Position numbers and translations under genes: made by a program. Shown here in pieces: positions 25,280 through 31,615 of a stretch of DNA of 31,687 nucleotides. Numbering within the stretch: the stretch's first letter is position 1; every line of letters starts with the position of its first letter. The stretch comes from CAZGHS01 sp964525495. Lineage in GTDB: Bacteria; Patescibacteriota; Microgenomatia; JALYQM01. The DNA lies in contig CAZGHS010000014.1 of assembly GCA_964525495.1 (NCBI GenBank), positions 1-31,687 of the forward strand. Direction: 5' to 3'. A model generated the notes under the pieces. It was not told the DNA's origin and ran no database searches. It saw only the letters and a program-made list of their open reading frames with translations.

Positions 25280-25727
25280 ATTTCTTATACTCTCGAGTGA
25301 CTTGTCTGAGTTTTGCGTCGAGTTCGCGTTTTTTGATAGAAGCTCTTTTGTCGAATTGTTTTTTACCACGTCCTATGGCGATCTGTAGTTTGATTGTGTT
25401 GTTTTTTTCGTACATGGAGACTGGAACTATGGTGATGCTTTTTCCGCCAGTTTTAGCGGCTAGTTGCTCGATCTGTTTGCGGTGGAGGAGGAGTTTACGT
25501 TCCCGGCGAGGATCGTAGCTGCGATTGTCAGCGAAATTGTATGGGTTGATATGGGCGTTGAGGAGAAATGCTTCGTTGTTTTTGAGGCGCACGAAACTAT
25601 CCACTAAGCTGACTCTGCCAGCACGGATGGATTTGACCTCAGCACCTGATAAAACCATGCCGGCTTCGTAGGTGTCTTCGAGGAAGTAATCGAATTTTGC
25701 GCGTTTGTTAACGGCTAAAGTTGCCAT
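25278..25727 (-). CDS. smpB: SsrA-binding protein SmpB
   Basis: A 149-residue protein of normal SmpB length. It carries the family landmarks: NKRAKFDYFLEDTYEAGMVL near the start, GAEVKSIRAGRVSL (28-41), the NPYNFADNRSYDPRRERKLL region and the basic C-terminal tail from GRGKKQFDKR to the end. SmpB binds the tRNA-like domain of tmRNA and brings it to stalled ribosomes for trans-translation. The tmRNA gene itself lies divergently next door, so both partners share one intergenic region. A minus-strand TGATATAAT (25737-25745) sits 9 nt before the ATG, giving a leader of about 3 nt or less. Confidence 0.97.
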   Translation of the reverse strand: MATLAVNKRAKFDYFLEDTYEAGMVLSGAEVKSIRAGRVSLVDSFVRLKNNEAFLLNAHINPYNFADNRSYDPRRERKLLLHRKQIEQLAAKTGGKSITIVPVSMYEKNNTIKLQIAIGRGKKQFDKRASIKKRELDAKLRQVTREYKK

Positions 25728-25736
25728 ATTAAGGGG

Positions 25737-25745
25737 ATTATATCA
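25737..25745 (-). promoter_or_regulatory. Extended -10 of smpB
   Basis: TG-A-TATAAT on the minus strand (TATAAT at 25737-25742). It is only about 15 nt from the rightward -10 of the tmRNA gene, so the two promoters overlap. Confidence 0.55.
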
Positions 25746-25756
25746 GAAAAATGTGG

Positions 25757-25762
25757 TATAAT
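25757..25762 (+). promoter_or_regulatory. -10 box of the tmRNA gene
   Basis: TATAAT with a TG two bases further upstream. The predicted start near 25769 gives a leader of about 26 nt, to be removed by RNase P. Confidence 0.6.
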
Positions 25763-25794
25763 GCTTGGGTAGGTTTGTGCCTACGTACACTCAT

Positions 25795-26244
25795 GGGGAT
25801 GTGTTGTTTCGATGGGATGTGCTCTTTAAAAACTGCATAGCCGACTTTGGTCATGAGGAGTCGTTAAAACGTGACTAACTATAGATGCAAAATCTAATTT
25901 AGCATCACCTCTCGCTAAGATGCTCGACGACGCTACAACAAATGCTAACGCTTTTGTTGCTAACGCTTTCGGCACAGGCAGAGTAGCTTTTGCAGCAGCT
26001 TAACTTTTTTTAAGTTGATGTAAAGCCGTTTTATATTTCTTTTGCAATTGGGCGATATAAGGCGATAACACAGATTGCATGCGGAGTTTCCTTTTGGTTA
26101 CTGGAGATTTCAAAGTAAAAATCAACCTGTGTATCTCTTCTCTTGTTAGTAGGATCGTTGAGATGCGAGATTTAAGTACTAACTATGCTATGTAGATGTT
26201 TTTGAAAGTATTTTCCAGACCCGATTTCATAATCGGCATCTCCA
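25795..26244 (+). ncRNA. ssrA: Transfer-messenger RNA (tmRNA)
   Basis: The 5' end GGGGATG followed by a TTTCGATGGGA segment pairs over 7 bp with CATCTCC at 26237-26243, with a G-U at the third pair, the alanine identity mark. The resume codon GCA is at 25887, 93 nt from the 5' end (90 in E. coli). The tag frame runs 38 codons to TAA at 26001-26003, starting AKSNLASPLAK and ending GRVAFAAA; the Ala-rich, hydrophobic end is what ClpXP-type proteases recognise. A hairpin follows the stop. CCA is not encoded after discriminator A26244. The mature RNA is about 450 nt, long for a tmRNA. The T-arm stem CCGAT/ATCGG closes a 6-nt loop in place of the usual 7. Confidence 0.93.
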
Positions 26245-26251
26245 CATTTTT

Positions 26252-26280
26252 ATACGCTGCTTTTAGTGGCGTATTTTTGT
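26252..26280 (+). terminator. Terminator of the tmRNA gene
   Basis: A 9-bp stem (26252-26260 with 26266-26274, two G-T pairs), a 5-nt loop and a T-run. It lies 8 nt after the tmRNA end and borders the convergent comF gene. Confidence 0.8.
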
Positions 26281-26282
26281 AT

Positions 26283-26957
26283 TTATCCATTGGCTATGAC
26301 GAGGGCGATGATATTCTTTGCTCCGGCTTTTTTGAGAGTTGTGGCTGCTTCTTCTAGAGTCGTGCCTGTAGTGGTGACATCGTCGATAAGGAGAATATTT
26401 TTGTTTGCTATATCGGCGTTATTTTTAATTTGGAACGCATTGGATAGATTGAAGAGCCGTTCGTTTCTTTTAAGAGACATTTGGGCATTTGTTTGGTGTG
26501 TTTTTTGAAGAATTGATTGATATGAAATGGTGTAGTTTTTTTCTACCCACTTTGTTATGAGTAGGGCTTGATTAAAGCCTCGTTGGTTTTGCTTAAAGTG
26601 GTGCATTGGAACCTCAGTGCAGAGTTCGATTTGTTGTGAGTGGAGGAAGGTACCAATTTTTTGAGAGACTAATGTTTTCTCAATTAATTCTTTGAGAATG
26701 TCATATTTGAGTCCGTATTTAACTCTCACTAATGCTTTTTTTACTGTGTCTTTGTATTCGGTAGCTATGATTATATTGCTGAGAGCCGTGGCGTTCTGGC
26801 AGTATTCGTGTGTTTGACCGTAGAGTGATGTTTTACGACAGACTATGCAGATTTGTTTGTGGCGTATGATTTTTTGAGTGCATATTGTGCACAGATACTC
26901 ACCGAAACTATTGCAATTGATGCATTGTTTTGGAAATATGAGATCTAGTAGATCCAT
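26283..26957 (-). CDS. comF: ComF-family phosphoribosyltransferase-like protein
   Basis: A 224-residue protein of typical ComFC length. The N-terminus has paired cysteines (C12, C15, C23, C26, then C37, C40, C53) for a zinc ribbon. The C-terminus has the PRPP-binding motif NILLIDDVTTTGTT (187-200), and RGFNQALL (126-133) is typical of the family. ComF proteins are linked to DNA uptake in naturally competent bacteria; the enzymatic reaction is uncertain. It starts 5 nt after the SDR stop and is the last gene of a three-gene leftward operon. Confidence 0.9.
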   Translation of the reverse strand: MDLLDLIFPKQCINCNSFGEYLCTICTQKIIRHKQICIVCRKTSLYGQTHEYCQNATALSNIIIATEYKDTVKKALVRVKYGLKYDILKELIEKTLVSQKIGTFLHSQQIELCTEVPMHHFKQNQRGFNQALLITKWVEKNYTISYQSILQKTHQTNAQMSLKRNERLFNLSNAFQIKNNADIANKNILLIDDVTTTGTTLEEAATTLKKAGAKNIIALVIANG

Positions 26958-26962
26958 TGGCT

Positions 26963-27736
26963 TTATTTTTGAATAATCTTTACGGCTTTGGTTACAATTG
27001 ATAAAGGCAATAGTCGTGCAAACTGGATCATTAGTTTGTTTTTGAGTCCATGGATAGCGATTCGTTTACCGTTCATCATTTGTTTGAATCCATATTCTGC
27101 GACTTGTTGTGCTGTAGGTATTTTTTGTTTATTGAAGAGTCGTGTATTTTGTGTGTTGGCTATTTTTGAGAACTCAGAGTTAGTAGGGCCTGGACAGAGC
27201 GTTGTGACGGTAATGCCTGTGCCTGCGAGCTCTGTGGCGAGTGCTTCAGAGAAGGAGAGTACGAATGCTTTGGTGGCATAGTATATCGCCATGTAGGGAC
27301 CTGGAAAAAAGGATGCTGTGGAGGCGAGATTGAGAATTTTACCGTTTTTGTTTTTGAGCATGTCTGGAATAAATAACCTGGTGAGGCTTATTAGTGCTGC
27401 GATATTTACTTGGATCATATTGAACGAGTTGTTAATGTCAGTGTCTTGAAAGAGTCCGTGGTTACCAAATCCTGCGTTGTTTATGAGTATATCTATGTTT
27501 ATTTTCTGCTTTTTTAACTCGTTATATATTTCTTGTGGTGAAGCGCTTAGAGATAGGTCTTTTGTAAGTATATATACTTTTATTTTGTATTTTTTCTCAA
27601 ATTGTGATTTTATTTCTTCTAACTTTTCTGAGCGACGAGCTACTAAGACTAGGTTTTGATTGTTTTCTGCACAGATTTTTGCGAGTTCGTATCCGATGCC
27701 AGAGGAGGCGCCGGTTATGAGGGTATAGGTTGCCAT
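26963..27736 (-). CDS. Short-chain dehydrogenase/reductase
   Basis: A 257-residue classical SDR. Visible motifs: TGASSGIG (8-15) for NAD(P) binding, NNAG (86-89), catalytic S139, Y152 and K156 in YYATK, and PG after the active site (LCPGPT). Basic residues R34 and R35 after the second strand suggest NADP(H). Substrate unknown; the sequence resembles DltE/YqjQ-type SDRs that act on lipids or other hydrophobic substrates. The C-terminus has a hydrophobic, basic stretch that may touch the membrane. It starts 2 nt after the stop of the 121-aa gene. Confidence 0.9.
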   Translation of the reverse strand: MATYTLITGASSGIGYELAKICAENNQNLVLVARRSEKLEEIKSQFEKKYKIKVYILTKDLSLSASPQEIYNELKKQKINIDILINNAGFGNHGLFQDTDINNSFNMIQVNIAALISLTRLFIPDMLKNKNGKILNLASTASFFPGPYMAIYYATKAFVLSFSEALATELAGTGITVTTLCPGPTNSEFSKIANTQNTRLFNKQKIPTAQQVAEYGFKQMMNGKRIAIHGLKNKLMIQFARLLPLSIVTKAVKIIQK

Positions 27737-27738
27737 GA

Positions 27739-28104
27739 TTATTTAATTACCGTTGTTGGAAATGCTGCGCAAGTTTGGTTGTGCTTTTCGATGATTGCGA
27801 CACCTGGATCGTTGCTGCTCATCTTGCGGCGGGCGAATGCTGATTGGAGCTTACCGTGTTCAGAGTAGACGTTATTAACGCACTGGCGCATGGTATTTGC
27901 TTCATTGAAAGCGTCATCGCACATTTTGCGAGCACCGGGAGCTTCTGGGGAATAGTTTTCTGTAATACGGCTAATATTTGTTTGCGCTTCGTTATAGCAT
28001 TTATCTAGGGCTTCTTGAGAAGCTGCTGTAGTGGAAGAGAAGAGAACGTAACCGACTCCGACTACTGCTATGAGTGCGAGGAGAATTTTTACAGGTGTAT
28101 TCAT
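27739..28104 (-). CDS. Small membrane-anchored Cys-containing protein
   Basis: A 121-residue protein with an N-terminal membrane helix (about 5-23) and a helical exported part holding four cysteines (C36, C62, C75, C112), probably two disulfides. I do not recognise the family. First gene of the operon with the SDR and ComF genes, under a good promoter whose start point coincides with this ATG. Confidence 0.6.
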   Translation of the reverse strand: MNTPVKILLALIAVVGVGYVLFSSTTAASQEALDKCYNEAQTNISRITENYSPEAPGARKMCDDAFNEANTMRQCVNNVYSEHGKLQSAFARRKMSSNDPGVAIIEKHNQTCAAFPTTVIK

Positions 28105-28111
28105 TACTATT

Positions 28112-28139
28112 ACTGTATACCTTTTGATAAGTGTGTCAA
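28112..28139 (-). promoter_or_regulatory. Promoter of the 121-aa/SDR/comF operon, leaderless
   Basis: Minus strand TTGACA (28134-28139, perfect), a 16-nt spacer, TACAGT (28112-28117), then 7 nt to the ATG at 28104. Confidence 0.65.
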
Positions 28140-28152
28140 GAGTTTTTAGACC

Positions 28153-28710
28153 TTATAGGGTGTCTGGAATAAATTTTAGTGCTAATGAATTTATACAAAA
28201 CCTTTTTCCTGTTGGAGCAGGACCATCGTCGAATACGTGTCCGAGATGGCTTCGACATTTTTTGCTTCGTACTTCGACGCGTTGTTGGCCGTTAGTGTTG
28301 TCTTCGTGTAATTCGATTGCGTCTTCATTGATAGGGGCAGTGAAACTAGGCCAGCCGGTGCCGGAATCATATTTCTGATCTGAATGAAAAACTGGTTCTC
28401 CGCAATCTGCTGTGACGTATGTTCCTTTTTGTTTGTTTTGTAAATATTCTCCCGTAAATGGCGTTTCAGTTGCTGCTAAACGTAGTACTTCATATTGGTT
28501 TCGGGGAAGCAATTGTTTCCATTGATCGTTGGTGAGGTTTGCTTTTTGATCGATTGATAACGTGTCGAGCTGGATTGCTGCTTGAGGGAGCTTTTTTGTG
28601 CGGACTGGAGTTTTTTTGGTGAGTATGAGCAGCATGAAGCTTAGGCTGATAATGAGTCCAATGAAGAGGAGAGGATAGAACGGATTTCTGGTGGGGAATA
28701 ATTTGGACAT
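28153..28710 (-). CDS. msrB: Membrane-anchored methionine sulfoxide reductase B
   Basis: A 185-residue protein: N-terminal anchor helix (about 11-31), short linker, then a full MsrB domain. Landmarks are DSGTGWPSF (115-123), SHLGHVFDDGP (154-164) and catalytic C172 in RFCINS. MsrB reduces methionine-R-sulfoxide, here probably on exported proteins. The zinc site is half-lost: the first cysteine of each CxxC pair is replaced (T100, S149) while the second remains (C103, C152). One of these could act as the resolving cysteine. A TATACT (28719-28724) lies 8 nt before the ATG. Confidence 0.93.
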   Translation of the reverse strand: MSKLFPTRNPFYPLLFIGLIISLSFMLLILTKKTPVRTKKLPQAAIQLDTLSIDQKANLTNDQWKQLLPRNQYEVLRLAATETPFTGEYLQNKQKGTYVTADCGEPVFHSDQKYDSGTGWPSFTAPINEDAIELHEDNTNGQQRVEVRSKKCRSHLGHVFDDGPAPTGKRFCINSLALKFIPDTL

Positions 28711-28718
28711 ATATTTAT

Positions 28719-28724
28719 AGTATA
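28719..28724 (-). promoter_or_regulatory. -10 box of msrB, near-leaderless
   Basis: TATACT on the minus strand, 8 nt before the ATG. No clear -35. Confidence 0.45.
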
Positions 28725-28762
28725 TGCCAGAGATGAGAAGTTATACTAGGGGTTTTCTAGGG

Positions 28763-28850
28763 CGGAGGGAGTGGGATTCGAACCCACGAGGCTTTTTAGA
28801 CCTACTCGTTTTCAAGACGAGCTCGATAAACCGGACTCCGGCATCCCTCC
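28763..28850 (-). tRNA. tRNA-Ser (anticodon TGA)
   Basis: Acceptor GGAGGGA pairs with TCCCTCC; anticodon loop CTTGAAA within stem CTCGT/ACGAG; long variable arm typical of class II Ser tRNA; T-arm with GGTTCGAATCC. Discriminator G. CCA is not encoded. The 5' half overlaps the 3' end of the HNH gene on the same strand; a possible own -10 TATAAT lies at 28910-28915 inside that gene. Confidence 0.95.
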
Positions 28851-29380
28851 GTGAGATAAATATTAAGTAGTGGCTCTTTTAATTCGAGCTTTTCCTTATA
28901 TTCCGACATATTATATCTTCTTAGCCAGCTTTTTTCTAGATAGTGTTCTTCTGCGTGACAATTTGGACAAATAAGCTCTAAGTTTGATGGTTCATTGTGA
29001 GTTCTATCCCTATCTATATGATGTATTATTAGAATCTCTGTCTTGCTGAAGCCACACCTTTGGCAGTTTTTTCCGCGTTCTATCATTAGGCGCAGTTTCA
29101 ATCCATCCATATAAACAACCTTATCTCGTGGGCGATTTAGTTTATATTTTATTCCTGTCCTATGTTTATTTGAACACGCACGACTGCAGGTTTTTTTAGT
29201 AAATGAGGAAAAATATTCTTTTTTACAAACTAAACAAGTGCGTATTTTACGGCACGATCTTCCATAGCAGTTAGTACTACAGTAAGCCTTTTGTTTGTTT
29301 TTCTCTAATTCACCGGGGCGTCGGTATATACGCTTGCAGCAGATTGAGCAAACTATATTAGGCTTTCTCATATATCCCAT
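28802..29380 (-). CDS. HNH endonuclease with zinc knuckles
   Basis: A 192-residue protein. The N-terminal half has several Cys pairs (C11/C14, C34/C38, C49/C52, C65/C69), like small zinc fingers for DNA binding. The HNH nuclease core follows: C106xxC109, H120/H121 in IIHHID, N133 and C138xxCH (142), with four metal-binding cysteines and the catalytic His. This is the layout of free-standing homing-type or mobile HNH nucleases. The last 16 or so codons and the stop lie inside the tRNA-Ser(TGA) gene, giving a 49-nt overlap. The start at 29380 lacks a clear ribosome-binding site; ATG at 29371 (MRKPN) is an alternative. Likely a selfish or recently arrived gene. Confidence 0.8.
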   Translation of the reverse strand: MGYMRKPNIVCSICCKRIYRRPGELEKNKQKAYCSTNCYGRSCRKIRTCLVCKKEYFSSFTKKTCSRACSNKHRTGIKYKLNRPRDKVVYMDGLKLRLMIERGKNCQRCGFSKTEILIIHHIDRDRTHNEPSNLELICPNCHAEEHYLEKSWLRRYNMSEYKEKLELKEPLLNIYLTEGCRSPVYRARLENE

Positions 29381-29424
29381 GAAATTATTATCTATCTTCG
29401 GGTTTTGTTTGTCTATACTAAAAT

Positions 29425-30447
29425 TTAATTAGAGAATAGGGATTGGTAAGATTTTATTTGAGCTTCGCAGGTTTGTTTTAGTTTTTGATTGATTGTTTTG
29501 CATAGCTCTTGAGCTTGGGTAAGGGATCCGTAGTGATTGATGTAGAGTCCGATCATGCCTAACGCGCATGCTTGTTGCTGATTTTCTTGCGCTTGAAGAC
29601 AGAGCGCTTCGGCGAGTTTTGGTTGAGATATATTTTGTTTCATTGTTTCGCTGCCGACGCCTGAGATGCAGATTGGGCGGTAATCTTCTTCAGCTGTTTG
29701 GCACCAGTCTAGGGCTTTTGCGTATTCATTAGGGTGGAGATAGAGGTAGTAGGTAGGTGCGTAGAAAAAGCAGTCTGTTTTGTGTTCTTTTGCTTGTGTA
29801 GAGCAAGGGAATAGAGGATCCTCAGCTTTGAGGTAATTGGATTTGTGAAGTTTTTGGTCGGCAGTGAAGTTTTCCATGAATATGCCGTTGATACAACTAC
29901 TTTTTTCAAATGGTGTTTCTAGGGTTGCACACAGATCAAGAGATTTTGGTAGGTCATTGGTTGTGTAATACATTGCTCCGTGGCCGAGGCCATGGAGACA
30001 TTCCCAGGCCGTGAAGCTTCCGTTTTTGTAATCTTTGCAAAGGGTTTTCATATCTTCTTGTACGTTTTTGCTGTTTAAGAATTGGGATTCGATAATGCCG
30101 TGAATGTATCCTGAGTTGCAGACTTCGTTGTGATATCTAAGAGCTTCAGTAAATCCTTTATATTTTTTGTATGCGACATAGCCGATTTCATGAGTAACTC
30201 CGTGACAATTGCGAAGGAGGATGGTGTCTTTTTCGCTGTCTTTTTTGACTGCTTCTAATGCTACATACGGGTCTTGATCGTTAGTCAGGGCGATATATTT
30301 TTCTTTAGTTGATGGAGAGAGGGTCTGAGGTGAGGATGCCGTGAGAGTGATAGTTGGACTTTGTGTCGGTCTTTGAGTTGCGGATGGGGTACTACATGCT
30401 GTGAGCGTGATAGCTAGTGTGAGCAGTGAAATGATTTTGCGGATCAT
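29425..30447 (-). CDS. Lipoprotein with Cys-paired helical repeats
   Basis: A 340-residue lipoprotein: signal sequence with lipobox LTAC (C18), a T/S/P-rich spacer to about 48, then a Cys-rich domain to the end. Cysteines come in pairs 11-13 apart (137/150, 173/185, 215/226, 249/260, 283/294, 316/327), with pairs about 33-42 residues apart. The second Cys is often followed by G at +3 (CLHG, CING, CISG, CALG). This looks like TPR/Sel1-type alpha-alpha repeats, each locked by a disulfide. The first part adds His (H82, H86, H116, H152, H156) in CHGVTHE, GYIHG and HGLGHG, possibly metal-binding. Not assigned to a family. Its TATACT is 6 nt before the ATG. Confidence 0.75.
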   Translation of the reverse strand: MIRKIISLLTLAITLTACSTPSATQRPTQSPTITLTASSPQTLSPSTKEKYIALTNDQDPYVALEAVKKDSEKDTILLRNCHGVTHEIGYVAYKKYKGFTEALRYHNEVCNSGYIHGIIESQFLNSKNVQEDMKTLCKDYKNGSFTAWECLHGLGHGAMYYTTNDLPKSLDLCATLETPFEKSSCINGIFMENFTADQKLHKSNYLKAEDPLFPCSTQAKEHKTDCFFYAPTYYLYLHPNEYAKALDWCQTAEEDYRPICISGVGSETMKQNISQPKLAEALCLQAQENQQQACALGMIGLYINHYGSLTQAQELCKTINQKLKQTCEAQIKSYQSLFSN

Positions 30448-30453
30448 TTAGAT

Positions 30454-30459
30454 AGTATA
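30454..30459 (-). promoter_or_regulatory. -10 box of the lipoprotein gene, leaderless
   Basis: TATACT on the minus strand with exactly 6 nt to the ATG. The predicted start is at the ATG. Confidence 0.55.
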
Positions 30460-30484
30460 GCGTATCCTTATTATATATTAGCTG

Positions 30485-30575
30485 CGGAGAGGGAGGGATT
30501 CGAACCCTCGATACGGGTTTAAGCCCATATAATTTCTTAGCAGGAAATCGCTTTCGTCCACTCAGCCACCTCTCC
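30485..30575 (-). tRNA. tRNA-Ser (anticodon GCT)
   Basis: Acceptor GGAGAGG pairs with CCTCTCC; anticodon loop CTGCTAA in stem ATTTC/GAAAT gives GCT; long variable arm; T-arm GGTTCGAATCC. Discriminator G, CCA not encoded. Confidence 0.95.
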
Positions 30576-30600
30576 AATGTGAACTCGAAATTCTTTTGGC

Positions 30601-30609
30601 AGTATATCA
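30601..30609 (-). promoter_or_regulatory. Extended -10 of tRNA-Ser(GCT)
   Basis: TG-A-TATACT on the minus strand. The predicted start near 30594 gives an 18-nt tRNA leader. Confidence 0.55.
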
Positions 30610-30701
30610 TACGGAGCTAGGATTCGGTAAAGGAATTGCTTCTTGATAAGTATTTTCATTATCTGATATGCTTTGATCGGGTATAGATATTTTTCTTCTT
30701 T

Positions 30702-31271
30702 ATGGATCAACCTAATACTGCACCACAACCAATTATAGAAACACCTACTCGTACTGTTGTGGAGCCAGTTGTTGAAGAGAAACGACTTCTTCTGGAATGG
30801 GAAGCTCCTTCACGCCCGTTCAAAAAACGCGACAAAGATTTTTTTACTACAATTACTGTCATGGCAATTCTTTTTATTGTGATCCTTCTTTTTATGAAGG
30901 AGTTTTTGGTTGTCTTAGTTATTGTTGCCTTTTTATTCTTGGTATATGTGCTTTCGACAGTTCCGCCAGAGAATATTAAGAATTCGATTTATACGACTGG
31001 TCTACAGACTGGCATTCACTCATACTCTTGGGCGGATTTAATGTATTACACTTTTGATTATAAGTGGGGACAGCCAATGTTGGTTGCTCGTACAAAAGCA
31101 CGACTTCCTGGTGCGGTATACATGTTGCTTGCAGATCAGACTCGAGAGAAGTTGGAAGAGTTGATTGGGACACGGCTTCCTTTGCGAGAGGCTCCTGAGA
31201 ATACCTGGATGGATCAGACAGCTACCTGGTTATCTAAGAAAGTTCCACTAGAAAAGTCTACTGAGCAATAG
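30702..31271 (+). CDS. Two-helix membrane protein, unknown function
   Basis: A 189-residue protein with a Pro/Thr-rich cytoplasmic N-terminus, LLLEWEAPSRPFKKRDKDFF (29-48), two adjacent transmembrane helices (about 48-64 and 67-86) forming a hairpin, and a mixed alpha/beta C-terminal domain with W, Y and R residues. EWEAPxRP-type membrane proteins recur in candidate-phyla genomes; I cannot name a function. A TATAGA at 30682-30687 is a possible -10. Confidence 0.65.
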   Translation: MDQPNTAPQPIIETPTRTVVEPVVEEKRLLLEWEAPSRPFKKRDKDFFTTITVMAILFIVILLFMKEFLVVLVIVAFLFLVYVLSTVPPENIKNSIYTTGLQTGIHSYSWADLMYYTFDYKWGQPMLVARTKARLPGAVYMLLADQTREKLEELIGTRLPLREAPENTWMDQTATWLSKKVPLEKSTEQ

Positions 31272-31287
31272 ATTCCTTGTAATTACA

Positions 31288-31316
31288 TTGTACTTATCTT
31301 GTTTTTAGGGTATACT
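31288..31316 (+). promoter_or_regulatory. Promoter of tRNA-Arg
   Basis: TTGTAC (31288-31293), 17-nt spacer, TATACT (31311-31316). The predicted start is about 9 nt before the tRNA. Confidence 0.6.
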
Positions 31317-31331
31317 TAGAACGAAATTTAC

Positions 31332-31404
31332 GCACTCGTAGCTTAATGGATAGAGCATCAGCTTGCGGAGCTGGCGGTTACAGGTTCGACTCCTGTCGAG
31401 TGCA
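31332..31404 (+). tRNA. tRNA-Arg (anticodon GCG)
   Basis: Acceptor GCACTCG pairs with CGAGTGC; D-arm GCTT/GAGC; anticodon loop TTGCGGA gives GCG; T-arm ACAGG-TTCGACT-CCTGT. Discriminator A, CCA not encoded. Most bacteria use ACG (inosine-modified) for CGN arginine codons; GCG reads CGC/CGU without that modification. Confidence 0.93.
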
Positions 31405-31407
31405 CAT

Positions 31408-31608
31408 ATGGGAAGAATTTCTCCAGAAGATGTTAAAGCTAATTTTTCGAGAATGAAAGATTTTGAATTGCACTCCCGAATTGGGAATTTTCAAGAGGAA
31501 TTGTCTCGACAGAGAGGGTTAGGTTCTCGACGTCGAACTACTGGCTTAACTAAGCGAGCAGTAAGGATTTGTACCGATATATTAGACGAAAGGTCGAAAA
31601 AGAATTAA
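31408..31608 (+). CDS. Small basic hypothetical protein next to tRNA-Arg
   Basis: A 66-residue protein (MGRISPEDVKANFSRM at the start, DERSKKN at the end), basic and helical, with no membrane segment. A longer frame would begin inside the tRNA, so the ATG at 31408 is chosen. It lies 3 nt after the tRNA end with no ribosome-binding site, so processing of the tRNA 3' end would leave a nearly leaderless mRNA. Coding is plausible from composition but unproven; the family is not recognised. Confidence 0.45.
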   Translation: MGRISPEDVKANFSRMKDFELHSRIGNFQEELSRQRGLGSRRRTTGLTKRAVRICTDILDERSKKN

Positions 31609-31615
31609 TACCCCT

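Larger units (their letters stand above)
25106..25280 (+). ncRNA. Candidate small RNA or small-protein mRNA
   Basis: A compact unit of about 175 nt bounded by a promoter and a terminator. It opens with a perfect 9-bp hairpin (25106-25114 with 25118-25126, 3-nt loop), has a TCATTC/GAATGA pairing further on, and includes the 21-codon ORF listed separately. It does not match SRP, RNase P or tmRNA signatures that I know. The transcript converges on smpB and shares its terminator. Confidence 0.45.

Noticed and set aside
28802..28850. Intron in tRNA-Ser(TGA) carrying the HNH gene
   Set aside because: The tRNA is continuous and folds fully. The HNH frame overlaps its 5' half from upstream and does not interrupt it.
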